Below are positions 18,086-27,306 of a stretch of 64,000 nucleotides of DNA, in pieces. Within the stretch, counting starts at the first letter, position 1. Every line of letters begins with the position of its first letter. Below the pieces are notes generated by a model. The model searched no databases. It had not been told where the DNA came from and worked only from the letters and a program-made list of their open reading frames with translations. Origin of the DNA: Pseudoalteromonas shioyasakiensis (GTDB taxonomy: Bacteria > Pseudomonadota > Gammaproteobacteria > Enterobacterales > Alteromonadaceae). Both the position numbers and the translations under genes were made by a program. The stretch spans positions 310,001 to 374,000 of the forward strand of contig NZ_JANIGL010000001.1 of assembly GCF_024518675.1 (NCBI RefSeq). The letters run 5' to 3'.

Positions 18086-18856
18086 CTATGCTTGCCAACT
18101 AGGTGGACGTTTATCAAAAAATGCAGCTAAACCTTCTTGGCCTTCTTCGGATACGCGAATGTGGGCAATACGCTCAGCAGTTAGATTTATTATTTGCCCG
18201 TTTACTTCATGACCTGCAACATCGTTAATAAGTTGCTTTGCGGCTTTAACCGCCACAGGGCCATTGTTAAGTAAGGTTTCAAGGACTTGATCAAGCGCGC
18301 AGTCAAGCTTACCTGTTACTTGATGGACTAAACCAAGTTGCTTTGCGGTATGGGCATCAAAAATTTCAGCTGTTAAAAAATATCTGCGTGCTGCACGCTC
18401 ACCGATAGCTTTAATAATGTAAGGGCTAATCACCGCTGGAATGAGTCCAAGTTTTACTTCACTTAGGCAAAACTGGGCGTTGTCTTGGCAAATAGCAATG
18501 TCACAGCAGGCAATTAACCCCAAAGCGCCACCAAAGGCTGCACCTTGCACAGCACAGATTGTTGGTAATGGGCTCGTTGCCAATACATGCATCAACTTTG
18601 CAAGTTGCTTTGAATCAGCGAGGTTTTCGCTAAAATCATTGCCTGCCATTGATTTCATCCATTTTAGATCGGCACCAGCGGAAAAGTGCTCACCTTCAGT
18701 TTTTAAAACCAAAGCGCGAACATCTAACGTGTTCGCATGTTCGATACATTGGATCAGTTGTTGTATTACGTGCTCGTTAAAGGCGTTTCGTTTTTCTGGG
18801 CGACTTAAAACGAGTACAGCCACATTTGATTTAGTTATTTGTAGTGTTACTGACAT
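18086..18856 (-). CDS. liuC: Methylglutaconyl-CoA hydratase (crotonase family)
   Basis: A crotonase-fold enzyme expected to hydrate 3-methylglutaconyl-CoA to HMG-CoA. Visible motifs are SRPEKRNAFNEHV near the N-terminus, HFSAGADLKWM (first oxyanion-hole strand), VQGAAFGGALGLIACCDIAIC (second), and EVKLGLIPAVISPYI. The open frame reaches 18922, but that would overlap liuB; the ATG at 18856 has AAGGAAG at good spacing and begins 10 bp after the liuB stop. This gives 256 residues, normal for the family. Position between the carboxylase subunits and before HMG-CoA lyase supports the LiuC role over a generic enoyl-CoA hydratase. Confidence 0.9.
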   Translation of the reverse strand: MSVTLQITKSNVAVLVLSRPEKRNAFNEHVIQQLIQCIEHANTLDVRALVLKTEGEHFSAGADLKWMKSMAGNDFSENLADSKQLAKLMHVLATSPLPTICAVQGAAFGGALGLIACCDIAICQDNAQFCLSEVKLGLIPAVISPYIIKAIGERAARRYFLTAEIFDAHTAKQLGLVHQVTGKLDCALDQVLETLLNNGPVAVKAAKQLINDVAGHEVNGQIINLTAERIAHIRVSEEGQEGLAAFFDKRPPSWQA

Positions 18857-18866
18857 ACTCACTTCC

Positions 18867-20474
18867 TTACATTCTAAAGACGCCGAATTGCGAATCTTGT
18901 TTTGGTGCGTTAGCTGCTGCACTTAGCGCTAAACCGAGCACATTACGGGTATCGGCGGGGTCGATAATACCGTCATCCCATAAACGGGCACTGGCATAGT
19001 AAGGGTGACCTTGTTGCTCATACTGATCAATAATCGGTTTTTTAAATTCAGTAATTTGCTCATCAGTCATACTTTGGCCTTTGCGTGCTAAGCCATCTTG
19101 TTTAACTTGTGCTAATACACCTGCGGCTTGCTCTCCGCCCATCACTGAAATACGGGCATTGGGCCACATCCACATCATGGTCGGCTCAAATGCACGGCCG
19201 CACATCCCGTAGTTACCCGCGCCATATGAGCCACCGATTAATACGGTAAACTTTGTTACATCAGCACAAGAGACGGCCATTACCATCTTAGCGCCGTGTT
19301 TTGCGATGCCTTCAGCTTCGTACTTTTTCCCTACCATAAAACCAGTAATATTTTGTAAAAATACTAAAGGAATATTGCGCTGGGCACATAATTGAATAAA
19401 GTGCGCGCCTTTTTGTGCTGACTCGCTAAATAAAATGCCATTGTTGGCAACGATGCCTACCGGGTGCCCATAGATTTTCGCAAAGCCAGTAACTAAGGTA
19501 TCGCCAAAGTAGCGTTTGAATTCGTCAAACGATGAATCATCCACGGTGCGGGCAATGACCTCACGCACATCAAATGGTTTTTTCAGATCTGTGCCGACAA
19601 TGCCGTACAACTCATTGATGTCATAACGAGGCGCTTTTACTTCATCAAGTATAGGTTGAGTAGGGCGCTGGTAATTAATGCGCTCAATACATTGGCGTGC
19701 AATTGATAATGCGTGGGTATCATTTTCTGCGTAATGATCAGCCACACCTGAGGTTTTACAATGTACGTCTGCACCGCCTAGCTCTTCGGCGGTTACTTCT
19801 TCCCCTGTTGCCGCTTTAACCAAAGGGGGGCCAGCTAAAAATATGGTACCTTGCTCTTTTACGATAATGCTTTCATCAGCCATAGCGGGAACATAGGCAC
19901 CACCTGCAGTACATAAGCCCATTACCACAGCGATTTGTGGAATACCTTTACCTGACATGCGAGCTTGATTATAAAAGATACGGCCAAAATGCAGTTTATC
20001 TGGGAATACATCATCTTGTTCAGGCAGGTTTGCGCCGCCTGAGTCAACTAAATAGATGCAAGGCAGATGACAACGCTCAGCGATGTCTTGTGCACGTAGA
20101 TGCTTTTTAACTGTAAGAGGGAAGTAAGTTCCCCCTTTAACTGTCGCGTCATTAGCAATGATCATACACTCAACGTCTTTTACGCGGCCAATACCAGCCA
20201 CCACACCGGCGCACGGAATTGCTTGCTCATAAACCCCATGCGCTGCAAATTGTGAAATCTCTAAAAATGGCGAACCCTCATCGAGTAGGGTACTGATACG
20301 ATCACGAACAAACAGTTTGCCTCGGCCTTGGTGACGCTCGATTAATGCAGCGCCGCCACCTTGGCTTATTTCAGATACTTTTTCACGTAGATCATCAACC
20401 AACGCAGCCATGTTTTGCTGATTTTGTAAAAACTGCGGATCATGGGGATTAACGCTTGATTTTAATATAGTCAT
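18867..20474 (-). CDS. liuB: Methylcrotonyl-CoA carboxylase, carboxyltransferase beta subunit
   Basis: A 535-residue carboxyltransferase that transfers CO2 from biotin on LiuD to 3-methylcrotonyl-CoA. Typical blocks are [59 protein letters not shown] (as [14 protein letters not shown]), [27 protein letters not shown] and [18 protein letters not shown]. These distinguish the methylcrotonyl-CoA from the propionyl-CoA carboxylase subfamily. AAGGA precedes the ATG, and the gene follows liuA after 11 bp in a tightly packed operon. Confidence 0.95.
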   Translation of the reverse strand: MTILKSSVNPHDPQFLQNQQNMAALVDDLREKVSEISQGGGAALIERHQGRGKLFVRDRISTLLDEGSPFLEISQFAAHGVYEQAIPCAGVVAGIGRVKDVECMIIANDATVKGGTYFPLTVKKHLRAQDIAERCHLPCIYLVDSGGANLPEQDDVFPDKLHFGRIFYNQARMSGKGIPQIAVVMGLCTAGGAYVPAMADESIIVKEQGTIFLAGPPLVKAATGEEVTAEELGGADVHCKTSGVADHYAENDTHALSIARQCIERINYQRPTQPILDEVKAPRYDINELYGIVGTDLKKPFDVREVIARTVDDSSFDEFKRYFGDTLVTGFAKIYGHPVGIVANNGILFSESAQKGAHFIQLCAQRNIPLVFLQNITGFMVGKKYEAEGIAKHGAKMVMAVSCADVTKFTVLIGGSYGAGNYGMCGRAFEPTMMWMWPNARISVMGGEQAAGVLAQVKQDGLARKGQSMTDEQITEFKKPIIDQYEQQGHPYYASARLWDDGIIDPADTRNVLGLALSAAANAPKQDSQFGVFRM

Positions 20475-20485
20475 GGCGTGTGTCC

Positions 20486-21661
20486 TTATCGGCTTTCAGT
20501 AAATAATTCACGACCAATTAGCATGCGGCGAATTTCTGAGGTGCCAGCACCAATTTCATACAGTTTTGCGTCACGTAATAGGCGTCCCGTTGCGTATTCA
20601 TTGATGTAGCCATTACCACCGAGTATTTGAATGGCATCAAGTGATAACTTAGTGGCAAGCTCTGCTGCATATAAAATGGCACCTGCAGCATCTTTACGGG
20701 TTGTCTCGCCTCGGTCGCACGCTTTGGCAACGGTATAAACATATGAACGAGCTGCATTCATTTGCGTATACATATCAGCAATTTTACCTTGAATAAGTTG
20801 GAACTGACCGATTGGGCTGTCAAATTGCTTACGCTCATGAATGTATGGCACGACAATATCCATACACGCTTGCATAATACCCAGTGGCCCACCAGCAAGT
20901 ACCACACGCTCGTAGTCTAAGCCACTCATTAGTACTTTTACGCCTTCGTTTAAGTTGCCAAGAATATTCTCCTCAGGTACTTCACAGTTTTCAAATACCA
21001 GCTCACAGGTGTTTGAACCGCGCATGCCGAGCTTATCGAGCTTCTGTGCCGTAGAAAAACCGGCAAAGCTGCTTTCAACGATAAAAGCGGTGATCCCTTT
21101 AGCGCCGGCATTTAAATCTGTTTTCGCGTAAATAACCAGGGTGTCAGCATCAGGCCCATTGGTGATCCACATTTTATTGCCATTAAGAATGTACTTATCG
21201 CCTTTCTTCTCGGCTTTTAGTTTCATTGATACGACATCTGAGCCTGCGTTAGGCTCGCTCATAGCCAGTGCACCTATGTGTTCACCGGTGATAAGCTTTG
21301 GTAGGTATTTCTCTTTTTGCGCTTGGTTACCATTGCGATTAATTTGATTAACACATAAGTTTGAATGAGCACCATAGCTTAGGCCAATAGACGCACTGGC
21401 TCGGCTTATTTCTTCCATGGCGATAACATGCTCTAGGTAACCTAGGCCTGCACCACCGAGCTCCTCAGCTACTGTCATGCCGAGCAAGCCCATTTCACCA
21501 AGTTGCGGCCACAGTTGGTTAGGGAACGCGTTATCAAGGTCGGTTTTTTCAGCTAATGGGGCGATTTCTTGGCTAGCAAAGCTATTTACATGATCACGGA
21601 TCATATCTGCCGTTTCGCCTAGGCCAAAGTTCATTTCTTTATATAGTGAAATAGTGCTCAT
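20486..21661 (-). CDS. liuA: Isovaleryl-CoA dehydrogenase
   Basis: A 391-residue acyl-CoA dehydrogenase that oxidises isovaleryl-CoA to 3-methylcrotonyl-CoA with FAD, passing electrons to ETF. The segments [79 protein letters not shown] and [34 protein letters not shown] are characteristic. The DYERV segment carries the glutamate used as catalytic base in isovaleryl-CoA dehydrogenases. It is the first structural gene after liuR (44 bp gap) and starts the leucine branch in the operon. Confidence 0.95.
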   Translation of the reverse strand: MSTISLYKEMNFGLGETADMIRDHVNSFASQEIAPLAEKTDLDNAFPNQLWPQLGEMGLLGMTVAEELGGAGLGYLEHVIAMEEISRASASIGLSYGAHSNLCVNQINRNGNQAQKEKYLPKLITGEHIGALAMSEPNAGSDVVSMKLKAEKKGDKYILNGNKMWITNGPDADTLVIYAKTDLNAGAKGITAFIVESSFAGFSTAQKLDKLGMRGSNTCELVFENCEVPEENILGNLNEGVKVLMSGLDYERVVLAGGPLGIMQACMDIVVPYIHERKQFDSPIGQFQLIQGKIADMYTQMNAARSYVYTVAKACDRGETTRKDAAGAILYAAELATKLSLDAIQILGGNGYINEYATGRLLRDAKLYEIGAGTSEIRRMLIGRELFTESR

Positions 21662-21705
21662 GATTCATTCCTGTGTGAGAGTCTGTTAATGAATGTATTT
21701 ATTAT

Positions 21706-22140
21706 TTATTCGTCTAATTGATTTAAGGTATCGCGGCAACGTCGCTCCGCGGTAACAAGTTCCATCAAAACAACTTTAATATCGTCCATTTGTTGACTGA
21801 GATCGGCTTTTTTTTCTGCGATCAAATCAAGCATAGTGACTAGCTGTTTCGCGCTAGATTTATCTGCATCATAAAGTTCAAACAAACGCCCGGTCTCAGC
21901 TAAAGTGAAGCCTAAACGTTTTCCACGCAGAATAAGTTTAAGGCGTACTTTGTCGCGTTTAGAGTAAATACGAGTTTGGCCGTTACGATCTGGGGAGATT
22001 AACCCTTGATCTTCATAAAAGCGGATAGAGCGGGTAGTAATGTCAAATTCTTTAGCCAATTCACTAATACTAAATGTTTGTTCATTACTGGCGGGCTCAG
22101 TAGAAGAGCTCGCAAAGTTTGTTTGATTATCTTGATTCAT
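21706..22140 (-). CDS. liuR: LiuR, MerR-family regulator of branched-chain amino acid catabolism
   Basis: A 144-residue MerR regulator: the winged helix FSISELAKEFDITTRSIRFYEDQGLISPDRNGQTRIYSKRDKVRLKLILRGKRLGFTLAETG (residues 23-85) is followed by a coiled-coil dimer helix. It heads the operon liuR-liuA, the arrangement known for LiuR in proteobacteria, where it represses leucine/isovalerate genes and responds to pathway CoA intermediates. A LiuR-like palindrome overlaps its own promoter (22169-22198), implying autoregulation. A second operator lies before the divergent thiolase. The short C-terminus has one Cys in ERRCRDTLNQ, not the metal-site cysteines of metal-sensing MerR proteins. Confidence 0.92.
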   Translation of the reverse strand: MNQDNQTNFASSSTEPASNEQTFSISELAKEFDITTRSIRFYEDQGLISPDRNGQTRIYSKRDKVRLKLILRGKRLGFTLAETGRLFELYDADKSSAKQLVTMLDLIAEKKADLSQQMDDIKVVLMELVTAERRCRDTLNQLDE

Positions 22141-22168
22141 AGTGTTTTTACCTCATTCGAATAACTCC

Positions 22169-22198
22169 AATATAAGTGAAGTTTACGTAAAGGTAAAG
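22169..22198 (-). promoter_or_regulatory. liuR promoter with overlapping LiuR-like operator
   Basis: Minus-strand -35 TTTACC (22197-22192) and -10 TATATT (22174-22169) are separated by exactly 17 bp. The palindrome-like TTTACGTAAAGGTAAA (22182-22197) covers the -35 and spacer. This is the MerR-type geometry and resembles known LiuR sites built on TTTACGTAAACGTAAA, with one mismatch. Confidence 0.65.
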
Positions 22199-22258
22199 TG
22201 GATTGTGTGGGTTATACTTTAGACGTATGTATTTAACTGGCATTAAAGGAAGGTTTAT

Positions 22259-22339
22259 ATGTATATCATGGCCTGTAGCGAAGTTGTTGTATTTTCACTA
22301 CAGCAAAATAAAGATAAGTTTACACTTTTTATAGTGTGA
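22259..22339 (+). CDS. Possible 26-residue leader peptide upstream of thiolase operon
   Basis: A 26-codon frame beginning ATG at 22259 with AAGGAAGG 5 nt upstream, one of the strongest ribosome-binding sites in the region. A TATACT box at 22213-22218 could be a promoter -10. The peptide, beginning MYIMACSEVVVF, has eight Val, Ile or Leu among 26 residues. It ends just inside the stem of a small hairpin, 17 nt before the second LiuR operator. It may be a leader peptide, an unrelated small protein or chance. There is no homology evidence. Confidence 0.28.
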   Translation: MYIMACSEVVVFSLQQNKDKFTLFIV

Positions 22340-22355
22340 AAAATCTTGATTTTAG

Positions 22356-22379
22356 ATTTACGTTGGCGTAAACGTAAAT
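22356..22379 (+). promoter_or_regulatory. LiuR-like operator upstream of the thiolase operon
   Basis: Two perfect 9-bp inverted arms, ATTTACGTT (22356-22364) and AACGTAAAT (22371-22379), are separated by GGCGTA. The arms match the LiuR-like half-site seen before liuR. A likely promoter -10 (TATTAT, 22379-22384) abuts the right arm. It lies 93 bp before the thiolase start. Confidence 0.65.
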
Positions 22380-22471
22380 ATTATGTATGCTCATATACAG
22401 ATTAATAAACATATTGTTTGGCGTATCTTAACACACAGTGAGAGTGCCAATGACCAAATGGAGCCTTTTTT

Positions 22472-23653
22472 ATGACTACCGAAGCCGTTGTTATTGTAGC
22501 AGCAAAACGCACCCCAATGGGTGGTTTTATGGGAGCACTCAGTGGTGCAGATGCCACTGAACTAGGTGCAACAGCAATTGCCAGCGCATTAGCCGACGCC
22601 GGTTTAAATGAGAGCGCAATTGATGAAGTGATTATGGGCTGTGTGTTGCCAGCGGGTCTAGGTCAAGCACCTGCACGTCAAGCAATGCTTAAAGCAGGAC
22701 TTGCTCGTGCAACCGGTGCGACAACAATTAATAAAGTGTGTGGCTCGGGTTTAAAGGCAACAATGCTTGCTCATGATTTAATTAAAGCTGGCTCTATTAA
22801 TACTGCGGTTGCTGGTGGTATGGAAAGCATGACTAATTCTCCTTACTTTATTCCAAAAGCGCGTGGTGGCATGCGAATGGGTCATGGGGAAATTAAAGAT
22901 CACATGATGAGTGATGGTCTTGAAGACGCTTACGATAATAAAGCCATGGGCTGTTTTGCTCAGGATACCGCGGATGAGTATGGCATTAAACGTGAGCAAA
23001 TGGATACATTTGCACTTAGTTCGTTAAGTAAAGCGAATGAGGCTATCGAGAAAGGTCATTTTACAGCCGAAATTGCGCCACATACTATTAATACTCGTAA
23101 AGGGGATGTCACAGTCAGTGTTGATGAACAACCCGGTAATGCCCGTCCAGAGAAAATACCTAGTCTACGTGCTGCATTTAAAAAAGACGGCACGATTACA
23201 GCTGCTAATTCATCGTCAATTTCTGATGGCGGCGCGGCGCTTATTCTAATGAGCGAGTCTCACGCAAAGGCACAAGGCTTAACGCCACTTTGTCGCATTG
23301 TTGCCCATAGTACTCATTCACAAAAACCAAGTGAGTTTACCCTTGCCCCTGTTGGCGCAATGAATAGCTTACTTGAGAAAGCCGGTTGGACAACCGCTGA
23401 TGTTGACCTATGGGAAATCAATGAAGCTTTTGCCATGGTGACGATGTTGGCAATTAATGAGTTAAAGCTAGATGAAAGCAAAGTGAATGTTAATGGCGGT
23501 GCGTGTGCGCTTGGTCACCCAATTGGTGCCAGTGGTGCGCGTATTTTAGTTACCCTGATCCACGCGCTAAAAAACAGAGGCCTAAAAAAAGGTGTTGCCT
23601 CACTGTGTATTGGTGGTGGTGAAGCGGTGGCCCTTGCTGTTGAAGCAGTTTAG
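22472..23653 (+). CDS. atoB: Acetyl-CoA acetyltransferase (thiolase)
   Basis: A 393-residue thiolase that cleaves acetoacetyl-CoA (or 2-methylacetoacetyl-CoA from isoleucine) to shorter acyl-CoAs. The acyl-accepting Cys90 is in INKVCGSGLKATM, the catalytic His in GACALGHPIGASGARI, and the second Cys near residue 379 in SLCIGGGEAVA. NEAFA and the C-terminal GGGEA are conserved. It opens the rightward operon, divergent from liuR, with a LiuR-like operator upstream. It can use acetoacetyl-CoA from ScoAB in the other arm, so it links both catabolic branches. Confidence 0.93.
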   Translation: MTTEAVVIVAAKRTPMGGFMGALSGADATELGATAIASALADAGLNESAIDEVIMGCVLPAGLGQAPARQAMLKAGLARATGATTINKVCGSGLKATMLAHDLIKAGSINTAVAGGMESMTNSPYFIPKARGGMRMGHGEIKDHMMSDGLEDAYDNKAMGCFAQDTADEYGIKREQMDTFALSSLSKANEAIEKGHFTAEIAPHTINTRKGDVTVSVDEQPGNARPEKIPSLRAAFKKDGTITAANSSSISDGGAALILMSESHAKAQGLTPLCRIVAHSTHSQKPSEFTLAPVGAMNSLLEKAGWTTADVDLWEINEAFAMVTMLAINELKLDESKVNVNGGACALGHPIGASGARILVTLIHALKNRGLKKGVASLCIGGGEAVALAVEAV

Positions 23654-23768
23654 GTATTTACAACAACGATTAAATCTCTCACAGCCGTAGGCAATATTAA
23701 TAATAACTAACCTTAAATTGGGTTAACTACTGCGGCTTAATTTACAAACCTCTGGGGAGGAGTGTGTC

Positions 23769-25259
23769 ATGCACCAAGTACCATTATTTATCAACGGCGA
23801 ATTTATTCAATCAACATCAGATCAACTTATTGATGTTATTAACCCTGCAAACCAAGATGTACTTGCTAAAGTCCCTTGTAGTACTGATGCTGAAATGGAT
23901 GCGGCTATAGCATCAGCACGCGAAACATTTAAAACTTGGAAAGACGTTCCAATCACTGAGCGTGCTCGCATAATGATGAAGTACGCAGCGCTACTCAAAG
24001 AAAATCATGATGAGTTAGCCACTATTATATGCCATGAACTAGGTAAAACGTTTGAAGATGCTAAAGGTGACGTATGGCGTGGTATTGAAGTGGTTGAGCA
24101 AGCAGCAAACGCTCCTTCATTAATGATGGGCGAAACCATGGAAAACGTTGCCCGTAAAATTGATACCTACTCATATATGCAGCCATTAGGAGTGTGTGCA
24201 GGTATTACGCCATTTAACTTTCCCGCAATGATCCCACTGTGGATGTTTCCACTGGCTATCGTATGTGGCAATACATTTATTTTAAAACCATCTGAGCAAG
24301 ATCCATTAACACCAATGCGTTTAGTTGAACTATTTGTAGAAGCGGGTGCACCAAAAGGCGTTTTACAGGTTGTTCATGGCACTAAACCTCAAGTAGACCG
24401 GTTATTAGAAGATCCTGCCGTTCGTGCTATTTCGTTTGTCGGTTCTTGTGGCGTTGGTGAATATATTTATTCAAAGGGCACTGCCAATTTAAAACGAGTT
24501 CAAGCGTGTGTAGGTGCTAAAAACCACATGGTTATTATGCCAGACGCAAGTCGCTCTCATGTTGTTAATAACCTTGTGGGTGCATCGGTTGGTGCTGCTG
24601 GTCAACGTTGTATGGGTATTTCAGTTGCAGTGTTTGTTGGTCAAGCAAAATATTGGGTTGATGATATTAAAGCCGGGTTTGCTAATGTGCGCCCAGGTGT
24701 GTGGGATGATAAAGATGCGGCATATGGCCCACAAACATCAGCGGCAGCCAAAGCACGTATTTTATCTTTAATTGAAAGTGGTAAAGCACAAGGTGCTACC
24801 TGCTTAATTGATGGCTCTGACTTTACCGTTGAAGGGTATGAAAAAGGCAATTGGGTTGGTCCTACTTTGTTTAGTGATGTCACAACCGAGATGGACTTAT
24901 ACAAAGAAGAGATATTTGGCCCTGTTTTGGCGTGTATGTTTGTTGATTCACTTGATGAAGCTATCGCACTTATCAATAACTCACCATATGGGAATGGTAC
25001 GTCTTTATTTACATCAAGTGGTGCTGCGGCACGTAAATTCCAACACGAAATTGAAGTAGGGCAAGTGGGTATTAACGTACCAATCCCTGTTCCGCTGCCA
25101 TTTTTTTCGTTCACTGGCTGGAAAGGCTCTTTTTACGGTGATACTCATACTTATGGTAAGCAAGGTATTCGCTTTTATACAGAAACAAAAACAATTACAT
25201 CACGTTGGTTTGAAGATGATATCGCATCAGGCCCCAATATGAGTATTAACTTAAAATAA
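23769..25259 (+). CDS. mmsA: Methylmalonate-semialdehyde dehydrogenase (CoA-acylating)
   Basis: A 496-residue NAD-dependent aldehyde dehydrogenase that turns methylmalonate semialdehyde plus CoA into propionyl-CoA and CO2, the end of valine degradation. The catalytic Cys281 lies in [46 protein letters not shown] and the C-terminal [32 protein letters not shown] are hallmarks of this ALDH subfamily. The usual catalytic Glu of ALDHs is absent, as expected for CoA-acylating members ([14 protein letters not shown] region). GGGGAGGAG precedes the ATG. It follows the thiolase gene after 115 bp in the same direction. Confidence 0.93.
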   Translation: MHQVPLFINGEFIQSTSDQLIDVINPANQDVLAKVPCSTDAEMDAAIASARETFKTWKDVPITERARIMMKYAALLKENHDELATIICHELGKTFEDAKGDVWRGIEVVEQAANAPSLMMGETMENVARKIDTYSYMQPLGVCAGITPFNFPAMIPLWMFPLAIVCGNTFILKPSEQDPLTPMRLVELFVEAGAPKGVLQVVHGTKPQVDRLLEDPAVRAISFVGSCGVGEYIYSKGTANLKRVQACVGAKNHMVIMPDASRSHVVNNLVGASVGAAGQRCMGISVAVFVGQAKYWVDDIKAGFANVRPGVWDDKDAAYGPQTSAAAKARILSLIESGKAQGATCLIDGSDFTVEGYEKGNWVGPTLFSDVTTEMDLYKEEIFGPVLACMFVDSLDEAIALINNSPYGNGTSLFTSSGAAARKFQHEIEVGQVGINVPIPVPLPFFSFTGWKGSFYGDTHTYGKQGIRFYTETKTITSRWFEDDIASGPNMSINLK

Positions 25260-25269
25260 TAAGAAAAAA

Positions 25270-25320
25270 GAAGGGCTCGAAGGTCACTTCACACACACAA
25301 TGATGCCTTCGTAGCCCTTC
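25270..25320 (+). promoter_or_regulatory. Intercistronic stem-loop between mmsA and the acyl-CoA dehydrogenase gene
   Basis: GAAGGGCT-GAAGG pairs with CCTTC-AGCCCTTC around a 22-nt loop, with a small internal mismatch. It is not followed by a good T-tract, so it looks more like an mRNA-stabilising, processing or attenuation element than a full terminator. Confidence 0.45.
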
Positions 25321-25358
25321 ACTAATTTTGACAACACACAATTATAAAGAGGTCTCTT

Positions 25359-26516
25359 ATGGACTTTAACCTAACTGAAGATCAACAAGCATTTGCTGAT
25401 ACCGCACGCCAATTTGCGCAATCAGAGCTTGCTCCCCATGCAGCCAAGTGGGATCGCGAACATATTTTTCCAAAAGACACAATTAAAGCCGCAGGGGAAC
25501 TTGGTTTTTGCGGTTTATACACCCCCGAGGAAGCTGGTGGCTTAGGTTTATCACGACTTGATTCAAGCATTATTTTTGAACAACTTGCAATGGGCTGTAC
25601 AGCAACGACAGCGATGTTAACTATTCATAATATGGCCACCTGGATGATTGCAAGTTTTGGTACTGAGCAAACCAAACAGCAATATTGTGGGCAATTAGTG
25701 ATGGGCGAATTACTTGCCTCATATTGTTTAACGGAGCCAGGCTCTGGATCTGATGCTGCATCACTTAAAAGCAAAGCTGTCCGAGAGGGTGATGAGTATA
25801 TAATTAATGGCTCAAAAATGTTTATCTCCGGTGCAGGTGAGACCGAAGTACTTGTGGTTATGGCTCGTACTGGTGGCGAAGGCGCTGCGGGTATTTCAGC
25901 ATTTGTGGTACCCGCTGATGCCAAGGGCATTGAATACGGCAAAGCTGAAGAAAAAATGGGATGGAATGCCCAGCCAACGCGGTTAATTAGTTTTGAAGAT
26001 GTACGTATTCCTGCGCATAACTTACTCGGTGCTGAGGGAGAAGGATTTAAATTTGCAATGCAAGGCTTAGATGGCGGGCGTATTAATATTGCTACTTGCT
26101 CTCTAGGTACAGCACAAGCTGCATTAGAAACAGCCCGCGAATACCTACAAGAACGCGAACAATTTGGTAAGCCACTTGCGGCTTTTCAGGCGCTGCAATT
26201 TAAAATTGCAGATATGAACACTGAACTGGTGGCTGCACGGCAAATGGTACGTTTAGCCGCATTTAAACTCGATAATGGCGACAGTGAAAAAACCACTTAT
26301 TGTGCAATGGCAAAACGTTTTGCAACAGATGTTGGTTTTACTGTGTGTAATGAGGCTCTGCAAATTCATGGGGGCTATGGTTACATAAAAGAATACCCAC
26401 TAGAGCGTCATGTTCGTGATGTTCGCGTGCATCAAATTTTAGAAGGCACGAATGAAATTATGCGAGTGATCATCGCTCGTCGAATTCTAGCAAACTCAGC
26501 AGCCGATATTTTATAA
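25359..26516 (+). CDS. Acyl-CoA dehydrogenase, probably isobutyryl-/2-methylbutyryl-CoA dehydrogenase
   Basis: A 385-residue FAD-dependent acyl-CoA dehydrogenase. Motifs include CLTEPGSGSDAASLKSKAVREGDEYIINGSKMFISGAGETEVL and HGGYGYIKEYPLERHVRDVRVHQILEGTNEIMRVIIARR; the glutamate in ILEGTNEI is at the base position used by short/branched-chain enzymes. The setting after mmsA and before a hydratase, a hydroxyisobutyryl-CoA hydrolase and mmsB points to the first oxidation of the valine and isoleucine acyl-CoAs. The gene order matches the ivd cluster that I recall from Shewanella. Exact substrate is an inference from context. Confidence 0.88.
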   Translation: MDFNLTEDQQAFADTARQFAQSELAPHAAKWDREHIFPKDTIKAAGELGFCGLYTPEEAGGLGLSRLDSSIIFEQLAMGCTATTAMLTIHNMATWMIASFGTEQTKQQYCGQLVMGELLASYCLTEPGSGSDAASLKSKAVREGDEYIINGSKMFISGAGETEVLVVMARTGGEGAAGISAFVVPADAKGIEYGKAEEKMGWNAQPTRLISFEDVRIPAHNLLGAEGEGFKFAMQGLDGGRINIATCSLGTAQAALETAREYLQEREQFGKPLAAFQALQFKIADMNTELVAARQMVRLAAFKLDNGDSEKTTYCAMAKRFATDVGFTVCNEALQIHGGYGYIKEYPLERHVRDVRVHQILEGTNEIMRVIIARRILANSAADIL

Positions 26517-26526
26517 GGAGCATGTC

Positions 26527-27306
26527 ATGTCTCAACCAAGTATTGATTTAACGATTGAAGGTCACGTTGCGATTTTAACTATGTCTAATCCGCCAGCAAA
26601 CACCTGGACTCAAGACACCTTGATGGCTCTAAAAAACACGGTCAATGAGTTAAATGACAACAAAAATATTTATTCATTAGTCCTAACCGGTGAAGGCGAA
26701 AAATTCTTTAGCGCGGGTGCCGATTTAAATGTGTTTGCTGAAGGTGATAAAGGCGTTGCTGCGACTATGTCACAGGTTTTTGGTGAAGCATTTGAAGCAT
26801 TAACGGCTTTTAGAGGTGTGTCGATTGCCGCAATTAATGGCTATGCCATGGGCGGTGGTTTAGAAGTGGCACTCGCTTGTGATATTCGTATTGCAGAAGA
26901 ACAAGCACAGATGGCGTTACCCGAAGCGAAAGTAGGCTTATTACCATGTGCTGGTGGCACGCAAAATCTTGCATGGTTAGTCGGTGAAGGCTGGGCTAAG
27001 CGTATGATTTTATGTGGTGAACGCTTAAAAGCCGATAAAGCACTGCAAATTGGCTTAGTAGAAGAGGTGGTAGGGCAAGGTGAAAGCTTTGCCGCAGCGT
27101 TAAAGCTTGCTAATCAAGTTGCTGATCAAAGCCCTGTTGCAGTGACTGCTTGTAAGTCACTTATTCAAAAAGGCCGTTCGCAACCTATGGCGCATTCCTT
27201 ACCTCTTGAACGCGAACTATTTGTAGCGCTATTTGATTCTGAGGATCAACGTGAAGGGGTCAATGCCTTTTTAGAAAAGCGTAAAGCAAATTGGGTGAAC
27301 GGCTAA
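26527..27306 (+). CDS. Enoyl-CoA hydratase (crotonase family)
   Basis: A 259-residue crotonase. It has FFSAGADLNVFAEG and AINGYAMGGGLEVALACDIRIAEEQAQMALPEAKVGLLPCAGGTQNL. The two glutamates expected for hydratase catalysis lie in the GGGLEVALAC and LPEAKVGLLP segments, supporting a real hydratase. In context it hydrates methacrylyl-CoA (valine) and tiglyl-CoA (isoleucine). TAAGGAG precedes the ATG 10 bp after the dehydrogenase, and the stop overlaps the next start as TAATG, so the genes are coupled. Confidence 0.88.
   Translation: MSQPSIDLTIEGHVAILTMSNPPANTWTQDTLMALKNTVNELNDNKNIYSLVLTGEGEKFFSAGADLNVFAEGDKGVAATMSQVFGEAFEALTAFRGVSIAAINGYAMGGGLEVALACDIRIAEEQAQMALPEAKVGLLPCAGGTQNLAWLVGEGWAKRMILCGERLKADKALQIGLVEEVVGQGESFAAALKLANQVADQSPVAVTACKSLIQKGRSQPMAHSLPLERELFVALFDSEDQREGVNAFLEKRKANWVNG

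Larger units (their letters stand above)
22141..22471. other. Shared control region between liuR and the thiolase operon
   Basis: A 331-bp divergent region. It holds the liuR promoter and operator (22169-22198), a short open frame with a strong Shine-Dalgarno (22259-22339), a small AT-rich hairpin (ACACT/AGTGT, 22322-22337) and a second operator (22356-22379) upstream of the thiolase gene. Each piece is listed separately. Confidence 0.7.

Noticed and set aside
18441..18926. A 161-codon plus-strand frame
   Set aside because: Antisense to liuC and the end of liuB, with no motif or start signal of its own.
22322..22337. Small hairpin ACACT/AGTGT as a terminator of the leader frame
   Set aside because: Only a 5-bp AT-rich stem and no T-tract after it on the plus strand, so too weak to call.
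24641..25114. A 157-codon minus-strand frame
   Set aside because: It lies wholly inside mmsA on the opposite strand. The mmsA frame has clear family motifs there, so this is a shadow.
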